Below, one piece after another: positions 8,612-17,627 of a stretch of DNA of 64,000 nucleotides. The DNA lies in assembly GCF_003047285.1 (NCBI RefSeq), contig NZ_PZYX01000002.1, forward strand, positions 372,001 through 436,000. Reading direction: 5' to 3'. Position 1 is the first letter of the stretch. Each line of letters opens with the position of its first letter. Both the position numbers and the translations under genes were made by a program. The stretch is from Nocardioides allogilvus. Its GTDB lineage: Bacteria > Actinomycetota > Actinomycetes > Propionibacteriales > Nocardioidaceae. The notes beneath the pieces were generated by a model. It was given only the letters and a program-made list of their open reading frames with translations, was not told the DNA's origin and ran no database searches.

Positions 8612-9502
8612 TCAGGGACGTGGGCGACGCGCCCGCGGAGCCTTCTGGCACTGCGGGCAGAAGAACGACGACCTGTTCATGAAGGCCGCTCGCTTCATCG
8701 GGGTCCCGCACCGGTCGCAGGGCTCCCCCTCGCGGCCGTAGGCGTGCAGCGACCGGTCGAAGTAGCCGGACTCGCCGTTGACGTTGACGTAGAGCGCGTC
8801 GAAGGACGTGCCGCCCTGCCCGAGCGCGTCGCGCATGACCTCGCTCGCCTGGTCGAGCACGTCGCGAGCCTGCGCCAGCGTGAGCCGGTCACCGGGACGG
8901 TCGTAGTGGAGCCGCGCTCGCCACAGCGCCTCGTCGGCATAGATGTTGCCGATGCCCGAGACGAGGTTCTGGTCGAGCAGCTGGCGCTTGATCCCGACCG
9001 TACGGCGACGCATCCGCCGGACCACGTCGTCGCGGTCGAACTCCGGGTCGAGCGGGTCGCGGCCGATGTGCGCGATCTCCGTCGGCAGCTCCGCACCCCC
9101 GTCGGAGATGAGCAGGCCGCCGAACATGCGCTGGTCGACGAACCGCATCTCGATCTCCGCTGGTTGAGCAGGTCGCCCCGCGACCGTGTCGAAACCAAGG
9201 AGAAACCGCACCCGCAGGTGCTTCTCGTCGCCAGCGCCGGGCTGCTGGAGCAGCATCTGCCCGCTCATGCCGAGGTGGCCCAGGACGGCGTCGCCGGAGC
9301 TGAGGGCCAGCCAGAAGTACTTCCCGCGGCGGCGTACGGCCTCGACGCGGTGGCCGATCAGGTCGGCGACGAAACCGTCGGAGCCGCGGGGGTCACGACG
9401 CAGCGGACGCGGGTGCAGGACCTCGACGCCGGTGATGGTCGCGCCGGTGACATGACGGGCCAGCCCCGCGCGGACGACCTCGACCTCTGGGAGCTCGGGC
9501 AC
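8612..9502 (-). CDS. mutM: Formamidopyrimidine-DNA glycosylase (MutM/Fpg)
   Basis: This base-excision enzyme removes 8-oxoguanine and formamidopyrimidines and nicks the abasic site. The N-terminus MPELPEVE supplies the catalytic Pro2 and Glu3, and the C-terminal zinc finger has CDRC and CPQC pairs near the end. The length of 296 is slightly above the family norm. The excess is explained by residues 102-114 ([13 protein letters not shown]), encoded by a palindromic element at 9161-9197 lying in frame between the conserved segments LRVRF and [11 protein letters not shown]. The start lies 2 bp after the rnc stop, so the two are probably co-transcribed. The insertion site is most likely a tolerant loop of the N-terminal beta sandwich, but this is not tested. 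Confidence 0.95.
   Translation of the reverse strand: MPELPEVEVVRAGLARHVTGATITGVEVLHPRPLRRDPRGSDGFVADLIGHRVEAVRRRGKYFWLALSSGDAVLGHLGMSGQMLLQQPGAGDEKHLRVRFLLGFDTVAGRPAQPAEIEMRFVDQRMFGGLLISDGGAELPTEIAHIGRDPLDPEFDRDDVVRRMRRRTVGIKRQLLDQNLVSGIGNIYADEALWRARLHYDRPGDRLTLAQARDVLDQASEVMRDALGQGGTSFDALYVNVNGESGYFDRSLHAYGREGEPCDRCGTPMKRAAFMNRSSFFCPQCQKAPRARRPRP
9161..9197. repeat. Palindromic element inside mutM
   Basis: This 37-base imperfect inverted repeat begins TGGTTGAGCAGGTCGC and ends GCGACCGTGTCGAAACCA. The outer TGGTT/AACCA and inner GGTCGC/GCGACC parts pair, with a looser middle. It is translated in frame as mutM residues 102-114. The form resembles REP/RPE-type palindromes; whether other copies exist elsewhere in the genome cannot be seen here. 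Confidence 0.6.
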
Positions 9503-9504
9503 GG

Positions 9505-10221
9505 TCAGGCTTGGTGGCCTGCGTCGCCGACCGGCTGCGGGTGAGCCTCGGAGAGCTCGAGGTAGGCGGTCTCGGCCGCACCCTGCTCGGCCTGCTTCTT
9601 CGAGCGGCCGGTGCCGTGGCCGTAGAGCTGGTCACCGACGCGGACGCGGGCGACGAAGGTCTTCATGTGGTCGGGGCCGTCGTCCTCGATCACGTATTCC
9701 GGCACGCCGAGCGTCAGGGCCGCGGACAGCTCCTGCAGGGAGGTCTTCCAGTCCAGTCCGGCCCCCATGGAGGCGGCGGCGGTCATCACGTCGTCGAAGA
9801 GCAGGTGCACGACGTCGGCGGAGGCGTCGATGCCGCCGCTCATGTGGATCGCACCGATCAGGGCCTCGACGGTGTCGGAGAGGATCGAGGCCTTCTCGCG
9901 GCCGCCGGTCGACTCCTCGCCGCGGCCGAGCTTGATGTGCTTGCCGAGGTCGATCCGGCGAGCCACGTCGGCCAACGCACGAGCGTTGACCACGGCGGCC
10001 CGGAGCTTGGCCAGCCGCCCCTCGGAGAGGTCGGGGTGGCTGGTGTAGAGCGTCTCGGTGACCACGACGCCGAGCACCGAGTCGCCGAGGAACTCGAGGC
10101 GCTCGTTGGTCGGCAGCCCACCGTTCTCGTAGGCGAACGAACGGTGGGTCAGCGCGCGCTCGAGGAGCTCGGGATCCAGGACTGGATTCCCGAGCGCCTC
10201 ACGCAGCTCCTGGGTGCTCAG
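9505..10221 (-). CDS. rnc: Ribonuclease III
   Basis: RNase III is the double-strand-specific endoribonuclease that processes rRNA precursors and mRNAs. The catalytic domain carries [12 protein letters not shown], the family signature, and the C-terminal half ends in a dsRNA-binding domain (from about [16 protein letters not shown] DWKTSLQEL to the [13 protein letters not shown] helix). The start is uncertain: conserved homology begins near [14 protein letters not shown], which would need the CTG at 10219-10221. In-frame ATG (10323) and GTG (10299) codons lie inside rpmF and would add an Ala/Pro-rich extension. I use 10221. The gene lies between rpmF and mutM with a 2 bp gap to mutM, the usual actinobacterial order. 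Confidence 0.9.
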   Translation of the reverse strand: MSTQELREALGNPVLDPELLERALTHRSFAYENGGLPTNERLEFLGDSVLGVVVTETLYTSHPDLSEGRLAKLRAAVVNARALADVARRIDLGKHIKLGRGEESTGGREKASILSDTVEALIGAIHMSGGIDASADVVHLLFDDVMTAAASMGAGLDWKTSLQELSAALTLGVPEYVIEDDGPDHMKTFVARVRVGDQLYGHGTGRSKKQAEQGAAETAYLELSEAHPQPVGDAGHQA

Positions 10222-10240
10222 CGGAGTTGCTTGAACTCGC

Positions 10241-10426
10241 TCAGAGGACCTGGCGACGGGCGGCGCGGGCGCCGTACTGGCCGCAGGCGCCGCAGGCACG
10301 GTGCGGCAGGTGCTTCTCGGCACAGGCCGGGTTGGCGCAGGTCACGAGGCTCGGCGCGACGGCCTTCCACTGCGACCGGCGGTGGCGCGTGTTGCTTCGC
10401 GACATCTTCCGCTTCGGAACAGCCAT
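10241..10426 (-). CDS. rpmF: 50S ribosomal protein L32
   Basis: This 61-residue protein begins [20 protein letters not shown], the L32 N-terminus. Four Cys (CANPAC, then CGAC) form a zinc ribbon, so this is the zinc-binding (C+) form. AAGGAGAG precedes the ATG at 10426. It follows the yceD-like gene, a pairing conserved in many bacteria, and precedes rnc. The C-terminus runs 17 bp short of the rnc start chosen here. Confidence 0.97.
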   Translation of the reverse strand: MAVPKRKMSRSNTRHRRSQWKAVAPSLVTCANPACAEKHLPHRACGACGQYGARAARRQVL

Positions 10427-10484
10427 GGTTCTCTCCTTGTGTTGCCGACCGAGTCGCCTCGGGCGTAAGTGTCAGTCTGGGGAT

Positions 10485-11057
10485 TCAGTCTGTGGTGGTG
10501 CTGGGGTCCTGCAGTGTCTCAAGCCCTTGGAGTCCGGCCCACCTCGGGTCGATCGGCTCCTCGTGCCCGTGCTCGGGATCGTCGGCCAGTCGGGCGCCAC
10601 ACTCGACGCACAAACCGGGACAGTCCTCTTCGCACAGCGGCTGGAACGGAAGTGCAAGCACCACCGCGTCCCGCAGCAGTGGCTCGAGGTCGAGCAGGTC
10701 GTCCTCGAGCCGGCTGGTCTCGTCCTCAAGGTCCGTGTCGGACGCGTCGTGCCGGACGTCGTCGTACACGAACAGCTCCTGGAGCCGGACGGAGATCTCG
10801 TCCTCGATCGGCGCCAGGCACCGTGCGCATTCGCCGTCCAGCTCTGCCGTAGCGGAGCCGGAGACCAGCACGCCCTCCATGACCGCCTCCAGCCGCAGGT
10901 CGAGTTCGACCGGCGAGCCTTCGGGGACACGCAAGACTTCGATGCCAAGTTCTGTCGGCGCCGGGACGGTGCGAACCATTTCCAGCTGGGACCCCGGGCG
11001 GCGGCCGAGCTCGCGTGTGTCGAGCACGAGCGGCGCTCTCGGGTCCAGGCTGGTCAT
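10485..11057 (-). CDS. YceD-like DUF177 protein
   Basis: This 190-residue cytoplasmic protein belongs to the DUF177/YceD family, almost always encoded just before rpmF. Family work in bacteria and plastids links it to 23S rRNA maturation or accumulation, but the biochemical role is not established. It shows the typical acidic make-up and the paired Cys segments ECARC (near residue 80) and CEEDCPGLCVECG (near 145-157), possibly a metal site. The real start is the ATG at 11057, with GGAGTG upstream; the longer open frame upstream shadows coaD. It is probably co-transcribed with rpmF (58 bp gap). Confidence 0.85.
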   Translation of the reverse strand: MTSLDPRAPLVLDTRELGRRPGSQLEMVRTVPAPTELGIEVLRVPEGSPVELDLRLEAVMEGVLVSGSATAELDGECARCLAPIEDEISVRLQELFVYDDVRHDASDTDLEDETSRLEDDLLDLEPLLRDAVVLALPFQPLCEEDCPGLCVECGARLADDPEHGHEEPIDPRWAGLQGLETLQDPSTTTD

Positions 11058-11140
11058 CACTTCACTCCAAACCGGACACTGAACAGAACCACGGAATCGT
11101 AGCCGTCCGGCGGGTGAACGGGCAAAACGGAGGTCAGTCG

Positions 11141-11653
11141 CTACTGGCTCTCGCGCTCGGCCAGCCGCTTGAGCAGCAGCTCGCGCACGAACTCGGGCAC
11201 CAGACCGGTCACGTCGCCGCCGAAGGTGGCCACTTCCTTGACCAGGCTGCTGGCCAGGAACGACCACTCGGGGCTGGTCGGCACGAACACGGTCTCGACC
11301 GGCGCGAGGCTGGAGTTCATCTGCGCCATCTGCAGCTCGTAGTCGAAGTCGCTGACCGCGCGCAGGCCCTTCACGATCGCATCGATCTGGTGCTCCTGGC
11401 AGAAGTCGGTGAGCAGGCCGGTGAAGCCGTCCACGCGCACGTTGTCCCAGCCCGCACAGGCCTGGGCGAGCATCTCGATGCGCTCCTCGGCCGAGAAGAG
11501 CCGGTTCTTGGACTTGTTGACGCCGACAGCGACGACGACCTCGTCGAAGAGCTTGGCCGAGCGCTCGATGATGTCGAGGTGGCCGTTGGTCACCGGGTCG
11601 AACGAACCGGGACAGACGGCCCTGTGGAGCCGGCCGGGGGTGCGTCCGGGCAT
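11141..11653 (-). CDS. coaD: Pantetheine-phosphate adenylyltransferase
   Basis: CoaD (PPAT) catalyses the fourth step of coenzyme A synthesis, joining ATP and 4'-phosphopantetheine to dephospho-CoA. The 170-residue protein has the nucleotidyltransferase core CPGSFDPVTNGH at about 14-25, with the TxGH motif at 22-25, and a C-terminal WSFLASSLVKEVA segment matching the family ISS-like motif. The ATG at 11653 lies 6 bases after the rsmD stop and has GGAGTGACC upstream; the earlier in-frame ATG lies inside rsmD. The rsmD-coaD pair is a widespread operon. Confidence 0.95.
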   Translation of the reverse strand: MPGRTPGRLHRAVCPGSFDPVTNGHLDIIERSAKLFDEVVVAVGVNKSKNRLFSAEERIEMLAQACAGWDNVRVDGFTGLLTDFCQEHQIDAIVKGLRAVSDFDYELQMAQMNSSLAPVETVFVPTSPEWSFLASSLVKEVATFGGDVTGLVPEFVRELLLKRLAERESQ

Positions 11654-11658
11654 CTGGG

Positions 11659-12246
11659 TCACTCCTGAGCATCGGTGGAGGCAGCGGGGGCGGCGTGACC
11701 GTACCAAAGCATCGTCTCGCCGTACTTCTTCGACCGCTCACCCGCGAGACCCTCCGGCCATGCCAGGTCGGGTCCACGCACCGACCGCTCCACGACCACC
11801 AGGGCCCCCGGCACCAGCCAGTCGCCGGCCACGAGGTCGGCGAGGGCCGCGGTCACGTCGGCGTCGGAGAGTGGATAGGGCGGATCCAGGAAGGCGATGT
11901 CGTAGGGCGCCGAGGGTGGCTTGCGGAGCGCGGCGACCACCGAGGTCGCGGTGACGTTGGCCCGCGCGGCGCCCAGGGTCTCGGCATTGCGTGCGATCAG
12001 GGCCGCCGTCTTGCGGTCCTGCTCGACGAGCGTGACCACGCCCGCTCCCCGCGACCAGGCCTCGAGGCCGACTGCACCCGAGCCGGCGTACAGGTCGAGG
12101 AACCGCAGGCCGTCGAGCGAGCCGCACCACGCCTCGATGGCGGAGAAGAGGGCCTCGCGCACGCGGTCGCTGGTCGGGCGGGTGGCGACACCGCGCGGTG
12201 TGACCAGGCGCCGTCCGCCGGCCGCTCCCCCGATGATCCGCGTCAT
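11659..12246 (-). CDS. rsmD: 16S rRNA (guanine(966)-N(2))-methyltransferase RsmD
   Basis: This 195-residue SAM-dependent methyltransferase modifies G966 of 16S rRNA in the small subunit. It begins MTRIIGGAAGGRRL, typical of RsmD. The SAM-binding motif FLDLYAGSGAVGLEA lies near residues 50-64, and the catalytic motif IV FLDPPY near 119. The start overlaps the recG stop (ATGA) and coaD follows 6 bases after its stop, giving a tight recG-rsmD-coaD run. Nothing unusual is seen. Confidence 0.95.
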   Translation of the reverse strand: MTRIIGGAAGGRRLVTPRGVATRPTSDRVREALFSAIEAWCGSLDGLRFLDLYAGSGAVGLEAWSRGAGVVTLVEQDRKTAALIARNAETLGAARANVTATSVVAALRKPPSAPYDIAFLDPPYPLSDADVTAALADLVAGDWLVPGALVVVERSVRGPDLAWPEGLAGERSKKYGETMLWYGHAAPAASTDAQE

Positions 12247-14450
12247 GACTTGTCCACGAACTCGGAGTGCTGCGAGGCCTCGGTGCGGACGACGGCTGCC
12301 GCCAGGACGGGGTACGGCGCCAGGTCGGCGTCCTCCGCCAGCAGCTCGTCGGCCGCCTCACGAGCCCGGATGATCGTCTTCTCGTCGCGCAGCACGCGCA
12401 GCGTGACCAGGCTCGAGCGGAAGCCCGACTGGCTGGCCCCGAGCACGTCGCCCTCGCGGCGCTGCTCGAGGTCGACCTTGCTCAGCTCGAAGCCGTCGGT
12501 CGTCGACGCGACGGCGTCGAGCCGCTCGCGGGCCGGGGTGTCGGCCTCGGCGCGGGTCACCAGCAGGCACAGGCCCGGCAGCCCGCCTCGACCGACGCGC
12601 CCGCGGAGCTGGTGGAGCTGGCTGACGCCGAACCGGTCGGCGTCGAGGAGCACCATCGTGGTGGCGTTGTGGACGTCCACACCGACCTCGATGACCGTGG
12701 TGGAGATGAGCACGTCGATCTGCCCGGCCGCGAAGGCGCGCATGGTGCGGTCCTTCTCGTCGGGCGGCAGCTTGCCGTGCAGGATGGCGGTGCGCAGGCC
12801 CTGCAGCGCTCCCCCGGCGAGCTCCTCGTGGAGGTCCTCGACGGCGGCGAGCGGCACCTTCTTCGTCGTGACCTCGCCGTCCTCGTCGACGTCGAGCTGG
12901 TCGCTCTCGCCCTCCTCGAGGGTGTCGCCGCTGATGCGGGGGCACACGACATAGACCTGGTGTCCCTTGGCGACCTCCTCGCGCACCCGCTCCCACACGC
13001 GACCGATCCACGACGGCTGGTCGACGAGCGGCACGACGTTGGTCTGGATCGGGGCGCGACCGGCGGGCAGCTCGGTCAGCACCGACGTCTCGAGGTCGCC
13101 GAACACGGTCATCGCGACGGTGCGCGGGATCGGGGTCGCGGTCATCACCAGGACGTGGGGTGGCGACCCGGCCTTGTCGGTCAGCGCGGCCCGCTGCTTC
13201 ACCCCGAATCGGTGCTGCTCGTCGACCACGACCAGGCCGAGGTCGGCGAAGGCGACGGTGTCCTCCAGCAGCGCGTGGGTGCCGATCACGAGGCCGGCCT
13301 CCCCGCTCGCCATCAGGTCGAGCGCCTGGTCCTTGGCGGCCCTCGACATCGACCCGGTGAGCAGGGCGACCGAGGTGCCGTCGGCGGCGCCGCCGAGCAT
13401 GCCGCCCTGCGCGAGGTCGCCGAGCATCGCGGAGATCGAGCGGTGGTGCTGCTGGGCGAGCACCTCGGTGGGGGCGAGCAGGACGGCCTGGCCGCCGGAG
13501 TCGACGACCCGGAGCATCGCGCGCAGGGCGACCAGCGTCTTGCCGGAGCCCACCTCGCCCTGCAGCAGCCGGTTCATCGGGTGTGGCTGGGCGAGCTCGG
13601 CCTCGAGGACCGCGCCGATCTCGCGCTGGCCGCCGGTGAGCTCGAAGGGCAGCCGGGCGTCGAAGGCCGCGAGCAGGCCGCCGCCCCCGATCCGCGCCTG
13701 GGCACCCAGGGCGCGCTGGGCGGCACGCCGGCGCGCCAGCACGAGCTGCAGCACCAGCGCCTCCTCGAAGCGGAAGCGACGCTGGGCGGCCCCGGCCTGG
13801 GCGTAGTCGTCGGGGCCGTGCACGAGCCGGAGCGCGGTCATCACGTCGAGCACGTCGTAGCGCTCGCGCAGCTCACGCGTCAGCATGTCGGGCACGTCGG
13901 TGACCAGGTCGAGGGCGACCCGGATCACCTTGATCAGGTCCCACACGTAGAGCTTGTTGGTGAGCGGATAGACCGGCAGCAGCTTGCTGAGCGTCTCGTC
14001 CTCGCCCTCACCGTCGCCGAACATCAGCTGGTGGGGCTGCTCGAGCTGCCAGCTGCCGTTGAAGATCTTCGCCTTGCCGGTGAAGAGCCCCCGGCTGCCG
14101 GACGCCATCTCCTCGGCGTAGGAGTTGGCCTGCCCCGCATAGGGGCTGAAGAACGACAGCGAGAACGAGGGCCCGTTGGTGCGGATGCGGACCTCGGTGC
14201 GGAACTGCGTCTTGCGGCCGCGCTGGAACGGCCGGACGGCACTGCTGGTGACCTCGCCGACGACCGACAGCAGCTGCCCGACCTCGGGGGTGCCGACCTC
14301 GGACAGCTCGGTGGTCTCGACGTAGCGACGGGGGAAGTGCCGCAGCAGCTCCCCCACCGTCGTGATGCCGAGGCCCTCCTCGACGAGCTTGCGCTTGGGT
14401 GAGCGTCCGAAGACGCTGGCCACCGGCGACTCAGGCGTGATCGAGACCAT
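12243..14450 (-). CDS. recG: ATP-dependent DNA helicase RecG
   Basis: RecG is a superfamily 2 helicase that remodels stalled forks and Holliday junctions. The 735-residue protein has the N-terminal wedge/OB region (about 1-150), Walker A GEVGSGKT at 298-305, the motif II box DEQHRFG, TATPIPRT (motif III), and the C-terminal motifs RVGRGG and SGFRSS. Its start directly follows the DAK2 gene stop, and its end overlaps rsmD by 4 bases. An acidic insert (EEGESDQLDVDEDGE) lies between helicase lobes, as is common in actinobacterial RecG. Confidence 0.96.
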   Translation of the reverse strand: MVSITPESPVASVFGRSPKRKLVEEGLGITTVGELLRHFPRRYVETTELSEVGTPEVGQLLSVVGEVTSSAVRPFQRGRKTQFRTEVRIRTNGPSFSLSFFSPYAGQANSYAEEMASGSRGLFTGKAKIFNGSWQLEQPHQLMFGDGEGEDETLSKLLPVYPLTNKLYVWDLIKVIRVALDLVTDVPDMLTRELRERYDVLDVMTALRLVHGPDDYAQAGAAQRRFRFEEALVLQLVLARRRAAQRALGAQARIGGGGLLAAFDARLPFELTGGQREIGAVLEAELAQPHPMNRLLQGEVGSGKTLVALRAMLRVVDSGGQAVLLAPTEVLAQQHHRSISAMLGDLAQGGMLGGAADGTSVALLTGSMSRAAKDQALDLMASGEAGLVIGTHALLEDTVAFADLGLVVVDEQHRFGVKQRAALTDKAGSPPHVLVMTATPIPRTVAMTVFGDLETSVLTELPAGRAPIQTNVVPLVDQPSWIGRVWERVREEVAKGHQVYVVCPRISGDTLEEGESDQLDVDEDGEVTTKKVPLAAVEDLHEELAGGALQGLRTAILHGKLPPDEKDRTMRAFAAGQIDVLISTTVIEVGVDVHNATTMVLLDADRFGVSQLHQLRGRVGRGGLPGLCLLVTRAEADTPARERLDAVASTTDGFELSKVDLEQRREGDVLGASQSGFRSSLVTLRVLRDEKTIIRAREAADELLAEDADLAPYPVLAAAVVRTEASQHSEFVDKS

Positions 14451-16097
14451 TCACTCCACGCTCACCAGCAGGGGATAACGCTCCTGGCCGCCGTCGTGCA
14501 CGGTGACGTCGATTGTCGGGTGCGTGCTCTCGACGTACGCCGCAGTGCTGGCGGCGAGGTCCTCGCCCCCGGCGCCCGAGACGATCGTGACGAGCTCGCC
14601 ACCACCGCCCAGCAGCCGCTCGACGACACCGACGGCCACGGCGTGGGCGTCCTGGCCGACGATCACGAAGTCACCGGCGATGACACCGAGGACGTCGCCG
14701 GGCTCGCACGGCCCCGCCATCGTCATCGCCTGCTTGGCCGCGACGGTGACGGCCCCGTGACGGGCGTGGCGGGCGGTCGCGGTCATCTCCCGGACGTCCT
14801 GGTCGAAGGTGCGACCGGGCTCGTGCACGGCGATCGCCGCGAGGCCCTGCACCTGGGCCTGCGAGGCGATCACCTCGACCCGGACCTCGCCGCTCTCCTC
14901 GGCGGTGCGCGCCGCGATCTCGGCGACCCGGATCGAGTCGGCGTCGTTGGGCAGGACGACCACCTCGGCGGCGCCGCACGCGACGATCGCCTCGAGGATC
15001 TGTCCGGTCGAGGGGCGACGGCCGGGTCCGCCCGGCACGACGACCGCGCCTGCCTCCTCGAACAGCGCTGCCAGGCCGGGCCCGGCTGCCACGACCACGA
15101 CCTTGCGGCCGCTGCGGGTGGTCGGCCGGCGGCTCTCGCGGTTGTCGGCGACCTGTTCGGCGAAGTGGGTGACCCGGACGCGGTAGGGCCGGCCGGCCTC
15201 GATGCCGGCCTCGATCGCGGCACCCACGTCGTCGACGTGGACGTGGACGTTCCAGAGGCGCTCACTGCCGACGACGACGAGGCTGTCGCCGAGGCCGGCC
15301 AGGGCCTTCTTCAGCACCGGGATGGCGCTGTCCTCGGCATCGAGGAGATACATCACCTCGTATGAGGGGCCGTCGGGCGACAGGTCGGCACCGGCGGCCG
15401 CGGGCAGCCGCACCGGGATGCGGTGGACACCGGCCGGAGCCGGCGGTGGCCGCCGGCCGGTGGTCACGGTCTCGGCAGCGTCCAGCACGACGCACAGGCC
15501 GCGACCGCCCGCGTCGACGACACCGGCATCGGCCAGGACCTTGAGCTGGCTGGGCGTGCGGGCCAGCGCCTCGCGGCCCGCACCGGCCGCTGCCGTGAAG
15601 ACGTCGCGGGCGCGGGCACCGGGCTCGGCGGCGCGCGCCACGGCAGCGTCGGAGGCGGCCCGGGCGACGGTGAGGATCGTGCCCTCCACGGGCACCCCGA
15701 CAGCGGCGTAGGACGCGTCGGTCGCCCGCTGCATCGCCTCGGCGGCCACCAGGGCGTTGCGCGACTCGCCGGTCTCCTCGGCCAGCCGCGAGACATAGGC
15801 CCCGAGCATCTGGCTCAGGATGACGCCGGAGTTGCCGCGGGCCCCCAGGAGCGCGCCCCGAGCCAGGATCCGCATCGCCTCGAGGCGGTCGAGCTCCGGG
15901 TCCTGGGCCACCGCCTGCACGATCGCGTCGCGGGCGGCCGAGATGGTGAGGAACATGTTGGTGCCGGTGTCGCCGTCGGGCACGGGATAGACGTTGAGCG
16001 CGTCGATCTCCTCGCGCGCACCGGAGAGGGCGTCGGTGGCGATCTCCACGAAACGGGCCAGGGCAGCCGTCGAGATGCCGCTCGGCACGGTCTCCAT
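14451..16097 (-). CDS. DAK2 domain protein (FakA/YloV-like)
   Basis: This 548-residue protein has an N-terminal DhaL (DAK2) nucleotide-binding domain with NVYPVPDGDTGTNM at about 35-48, and a C-terminal region of the FakA/YloV type. In Firmicutes, FakA is the kinase subunit that phosphorylates fatty acids carried by FakB; the actinobacterial proteins, usually next to recG, have less certain roles. I chose the ATG at 16097 (METVPSG), with AGAGGTG upstream, over the in-frame ATG at 16133. It abuts recG without a gap. A typical FakB partner (DegV family) is not seen in this window. Confidence 0.85.
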   Translation of the reverse strand: METVPSGISTAALARFVEIATDALSGAREEIDALNVYPVPDGDTGTNMFLTISAARDAIVQAVAQDPELDRLEAMRILARGALLGARGNSGVILSQMLGAYVSRLAEETGESRNALVAAEAMQRATDASYAAVGVPVEGTILTVARAASDAAVARAAEPGARARDVFTAAAGAGREALARTPSQLKVLADAGVVDAGGRGLCVVLDAAETVTTGRRPPPAPAGVHRIPVRLPAAAGADLSPDGPSYEVMYLLDAEDSAIPVLKKALAGLGDSLVVVGSERLWNVHVHVDDVGAAIEAGIEAGRPYRVRVTHFAEQVADNRESRRPTTRSGRKVVVVAAGPGLAALFEEAGAVVVPGGPGRRPSTGQILEAIVACGAAEVVVLPNDADSIRVAEIAARTAEESGEVRVEVIASQAQVQGLAAIAVHEPGRTFDQDVREMTATARHARHGAVTVAAKQAMTMAGPCEPGDVLGVIAGDFVIVGQDAHAVAVGVVERLLGGGGELVTIVSGAGGEDLAASTAAYVESTHPTIDVTVHDGGQERYPLLVSVE

Positions 16098-16181
16098 CAA
16101 GCACCTCTCGCGGTCGTGTTCGTCGAAGGGCACAGGCTAGCGGTGGCCCCCGACATCGAACAGCCGGAGCCGTTCCAACGC

Positions 16182-16216
16182 GACAGGCCCCGAGAGCAGA
16201 GCTCTCGGGGCCTGTC
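16182..16216. terminator. Strong stem-loop terminator downstream of rpmB
   Basis: Arms GACAGGCCCCGAGAG and CTCTCGGGGCCTGTC form a perfect 15-bp stem with a 5-base loop, 17 bp past the rpmB stop and upstream of the DAK2 gene. There is no U-run, as is usual for high-GC actinobacteria. It probably ends the rpmB transcript. Confidence 0.75.
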
Positions 16217-16232
16217 GGGAAAACGCGTCAGG

Positions 16233-16418
16233 TCAGCGGCTGACCTTGCCGGCCTTGATGCAGCCGGTGCAGACGTTCAGTCGCTTGGGTGCACCGTTGA
16301 CGGTCGCACGCACGCGCTGGATGTTCGGGTCGAAGCGACGCTTCGTAATCTTGCGCGACCAGGGTCGGTTGTTGCCGAAGCCGGGCTTCTTGGCGCAGAT
16401 GTCACAGACGGCAGCCAC
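16233..16418 (-). CDS. rpmB: 50S ribosomal protein L28
   Basis: This 61-residue L28 begins VAAVCDICAKKPGFGNNRPW. The CDIC pair near the N-terminus and CTGC near the C-terminus make a zinc-binding (C+) form. The start is GTG at 16418 with AGGAG eight bases upstream; the in-frame ATG at 16493 is too far out for L28. The stem-loop at 16182-16216 follows. It is encoded alone between thiL and the DAK2 gene. Confidence 0.96.
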   Translation of the reverse strand: MAAVCDICAKKPGFGNNRPWSRKITKRRFDPNIQRVRATVNGAPKRLNVCTGCIKAGKVSR

Positions 16419-16546
16419 CGTGTACTCCTGAAGATTCGTTGGTGATTCGAGAACGTTCGGGCCCGCCTGGGACCGAGACCGGCCAGCGAGCAACCGAACA
16501 AGAGTATCCGAACCGCGGGGCTGGATGAAATCGAGCGACGAATGGC

Positions 16547-17506
16547 TCAGAAGTGGGTCCAGCCGGTAGGGCCCTCGTACTCCCCGCCGTCGACGGTCAC
16601 ACCCTCTCCGTCCTGCACCGAGCCGATGACCTGCCAGCCCTCGGGCACGGCCCCGGCGCTGGGGAAGGTCGCGAGCAGCGCGTGGTCGTCGCCGCCGCCC
16701 AGCACGAACTGCAGCGGCTCCACACCGAGCGCGGCCCCCACTGCGACGAGCGGCTCCGCGAGGTCGAACGCCGTGCGGCGTACGTCGATCGCGACACCGC
16801 TCTCCTCGGCCAGGTGGCGCGCCTCGGCGAGCAGGCCGTCGGAGATGTCGATCATGGACGTCGCGCCCGCTTCTGCGGCGATCCGGCCGGCGGCGTACGG
16901 CGGTTGCGGGCGGCGGTAGGCCTCCACCAGCACACGCGGCGAGCGGAAGCCGCGGCCGAGCACGGCCAGCCCGCCGGCCGCCCAGCCCTGCCGCCCCATG
17001 ATGGCGAGGACGTCACCGGCCGCCGCGCCGGAGCGCACCACGGGCGCCTGGGTGCACGCGCCGATGACGGTCACCGCGATCACGATCTCGTCCGCGCGCG
17101 TCAGGTCTCCCCCGACGACGCTCGCGCCGACGGTGGCGCACTCGGCGGCGAACCCGCGCGCGAAGTCGAGCGCCCACTGAGCCGGCAGGTCGGGCGGTGC
17201 CGCCAACCCGATCGTCAGCGAGTGTGCGCTGCCGCCCATGGCGTTGATGTCGGAGAGGTTCTGCGCGGCGGCGCGGTGCCCGACGTCCTCGGCGCTCGCC
17301 CAGTCGCGACGGAAGTGGCGCCCCTCCACCATCAGGTCGGTCGAGACGACGACGTGGCCGTTGCGGATCCGCAGCACGGCGGCATCGTCGCCGGGGCCGA
17401 TGAGCACGTGCTCGCCCTGCTCGAAGAGTGCGGTGAAGGCCTCGATCAGGCCGAATTCGCCGGCGTCGGCCAGGGTCGCTCCTGCGGGAAATGCCATGCG
17501 GCCCAT
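16547..17506 (-). CDS. thiL: Thiamine-monophosphate kinase
   Basis: ThiL phosphorylates thiamine monophosphate to the active cofactor thiamine diphosphate. The 319-residue protein of the PurM/AIR-synthetase-like fold shows LADAGEFGLIEAF at the start, GPGDDAAVL (about 37-45), DLMVEGRHF and the metal-binding loop QNLSDINAMGG. Later segments VGGDLTRA and IDISDGLLAE also fit ThiL. I chose the ATG at 17506; an in-frame ATG at 17497 is nearly as good, while the longer frame to 17602 lacks a plausible start context. It is divergent from the RAM-domain gene at 17628. Confidence 0.93.
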   Translation of the reverse strand: MGRMAFPAGATLADAGEFGLIEAFTALFEQGEHVLIGPGDDAAVLRIRNGHVVVSTDLMVEGRHFRRDWASAEDVGHRAAAQNLSDINAMGGSAHSLTIGLAAPPDLPAQWALDFARGFAAECATVGASVVGGDLTRADEIVIAVTVIGACTQAPVVRSGAAAGDVLAIMGRQGWAAGGLAVLGRGFRSPRVLVEAYRRPQPPYAAGRIAAEAGATSMIDISDGLLAEARHLAEESGVAIDVRRTAFDLAEPLVAVGAALGVEPLQFVLGGGDDHALLATFPSAGAVPEGWQVIGSVQDGEGVTVDGGEYEGPTGWTHF

Positions 17507-17627
17507 CAGACCAGATGGGTGTGCCGGACGCCGGTGACGGGCAGCTATCGAGAAGTGGCTGCTGTCGCGGTAGGTTGGCGCTCGCACGCGAACCTGTTCC
17601 ACTCAGCTCGACACCGAGGAGTCCACG

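Noticed and set aside
12267..14402. Plus-strand frame opposite recG
   Set aside because: Antisense shadow of recG without any recognisable domain.
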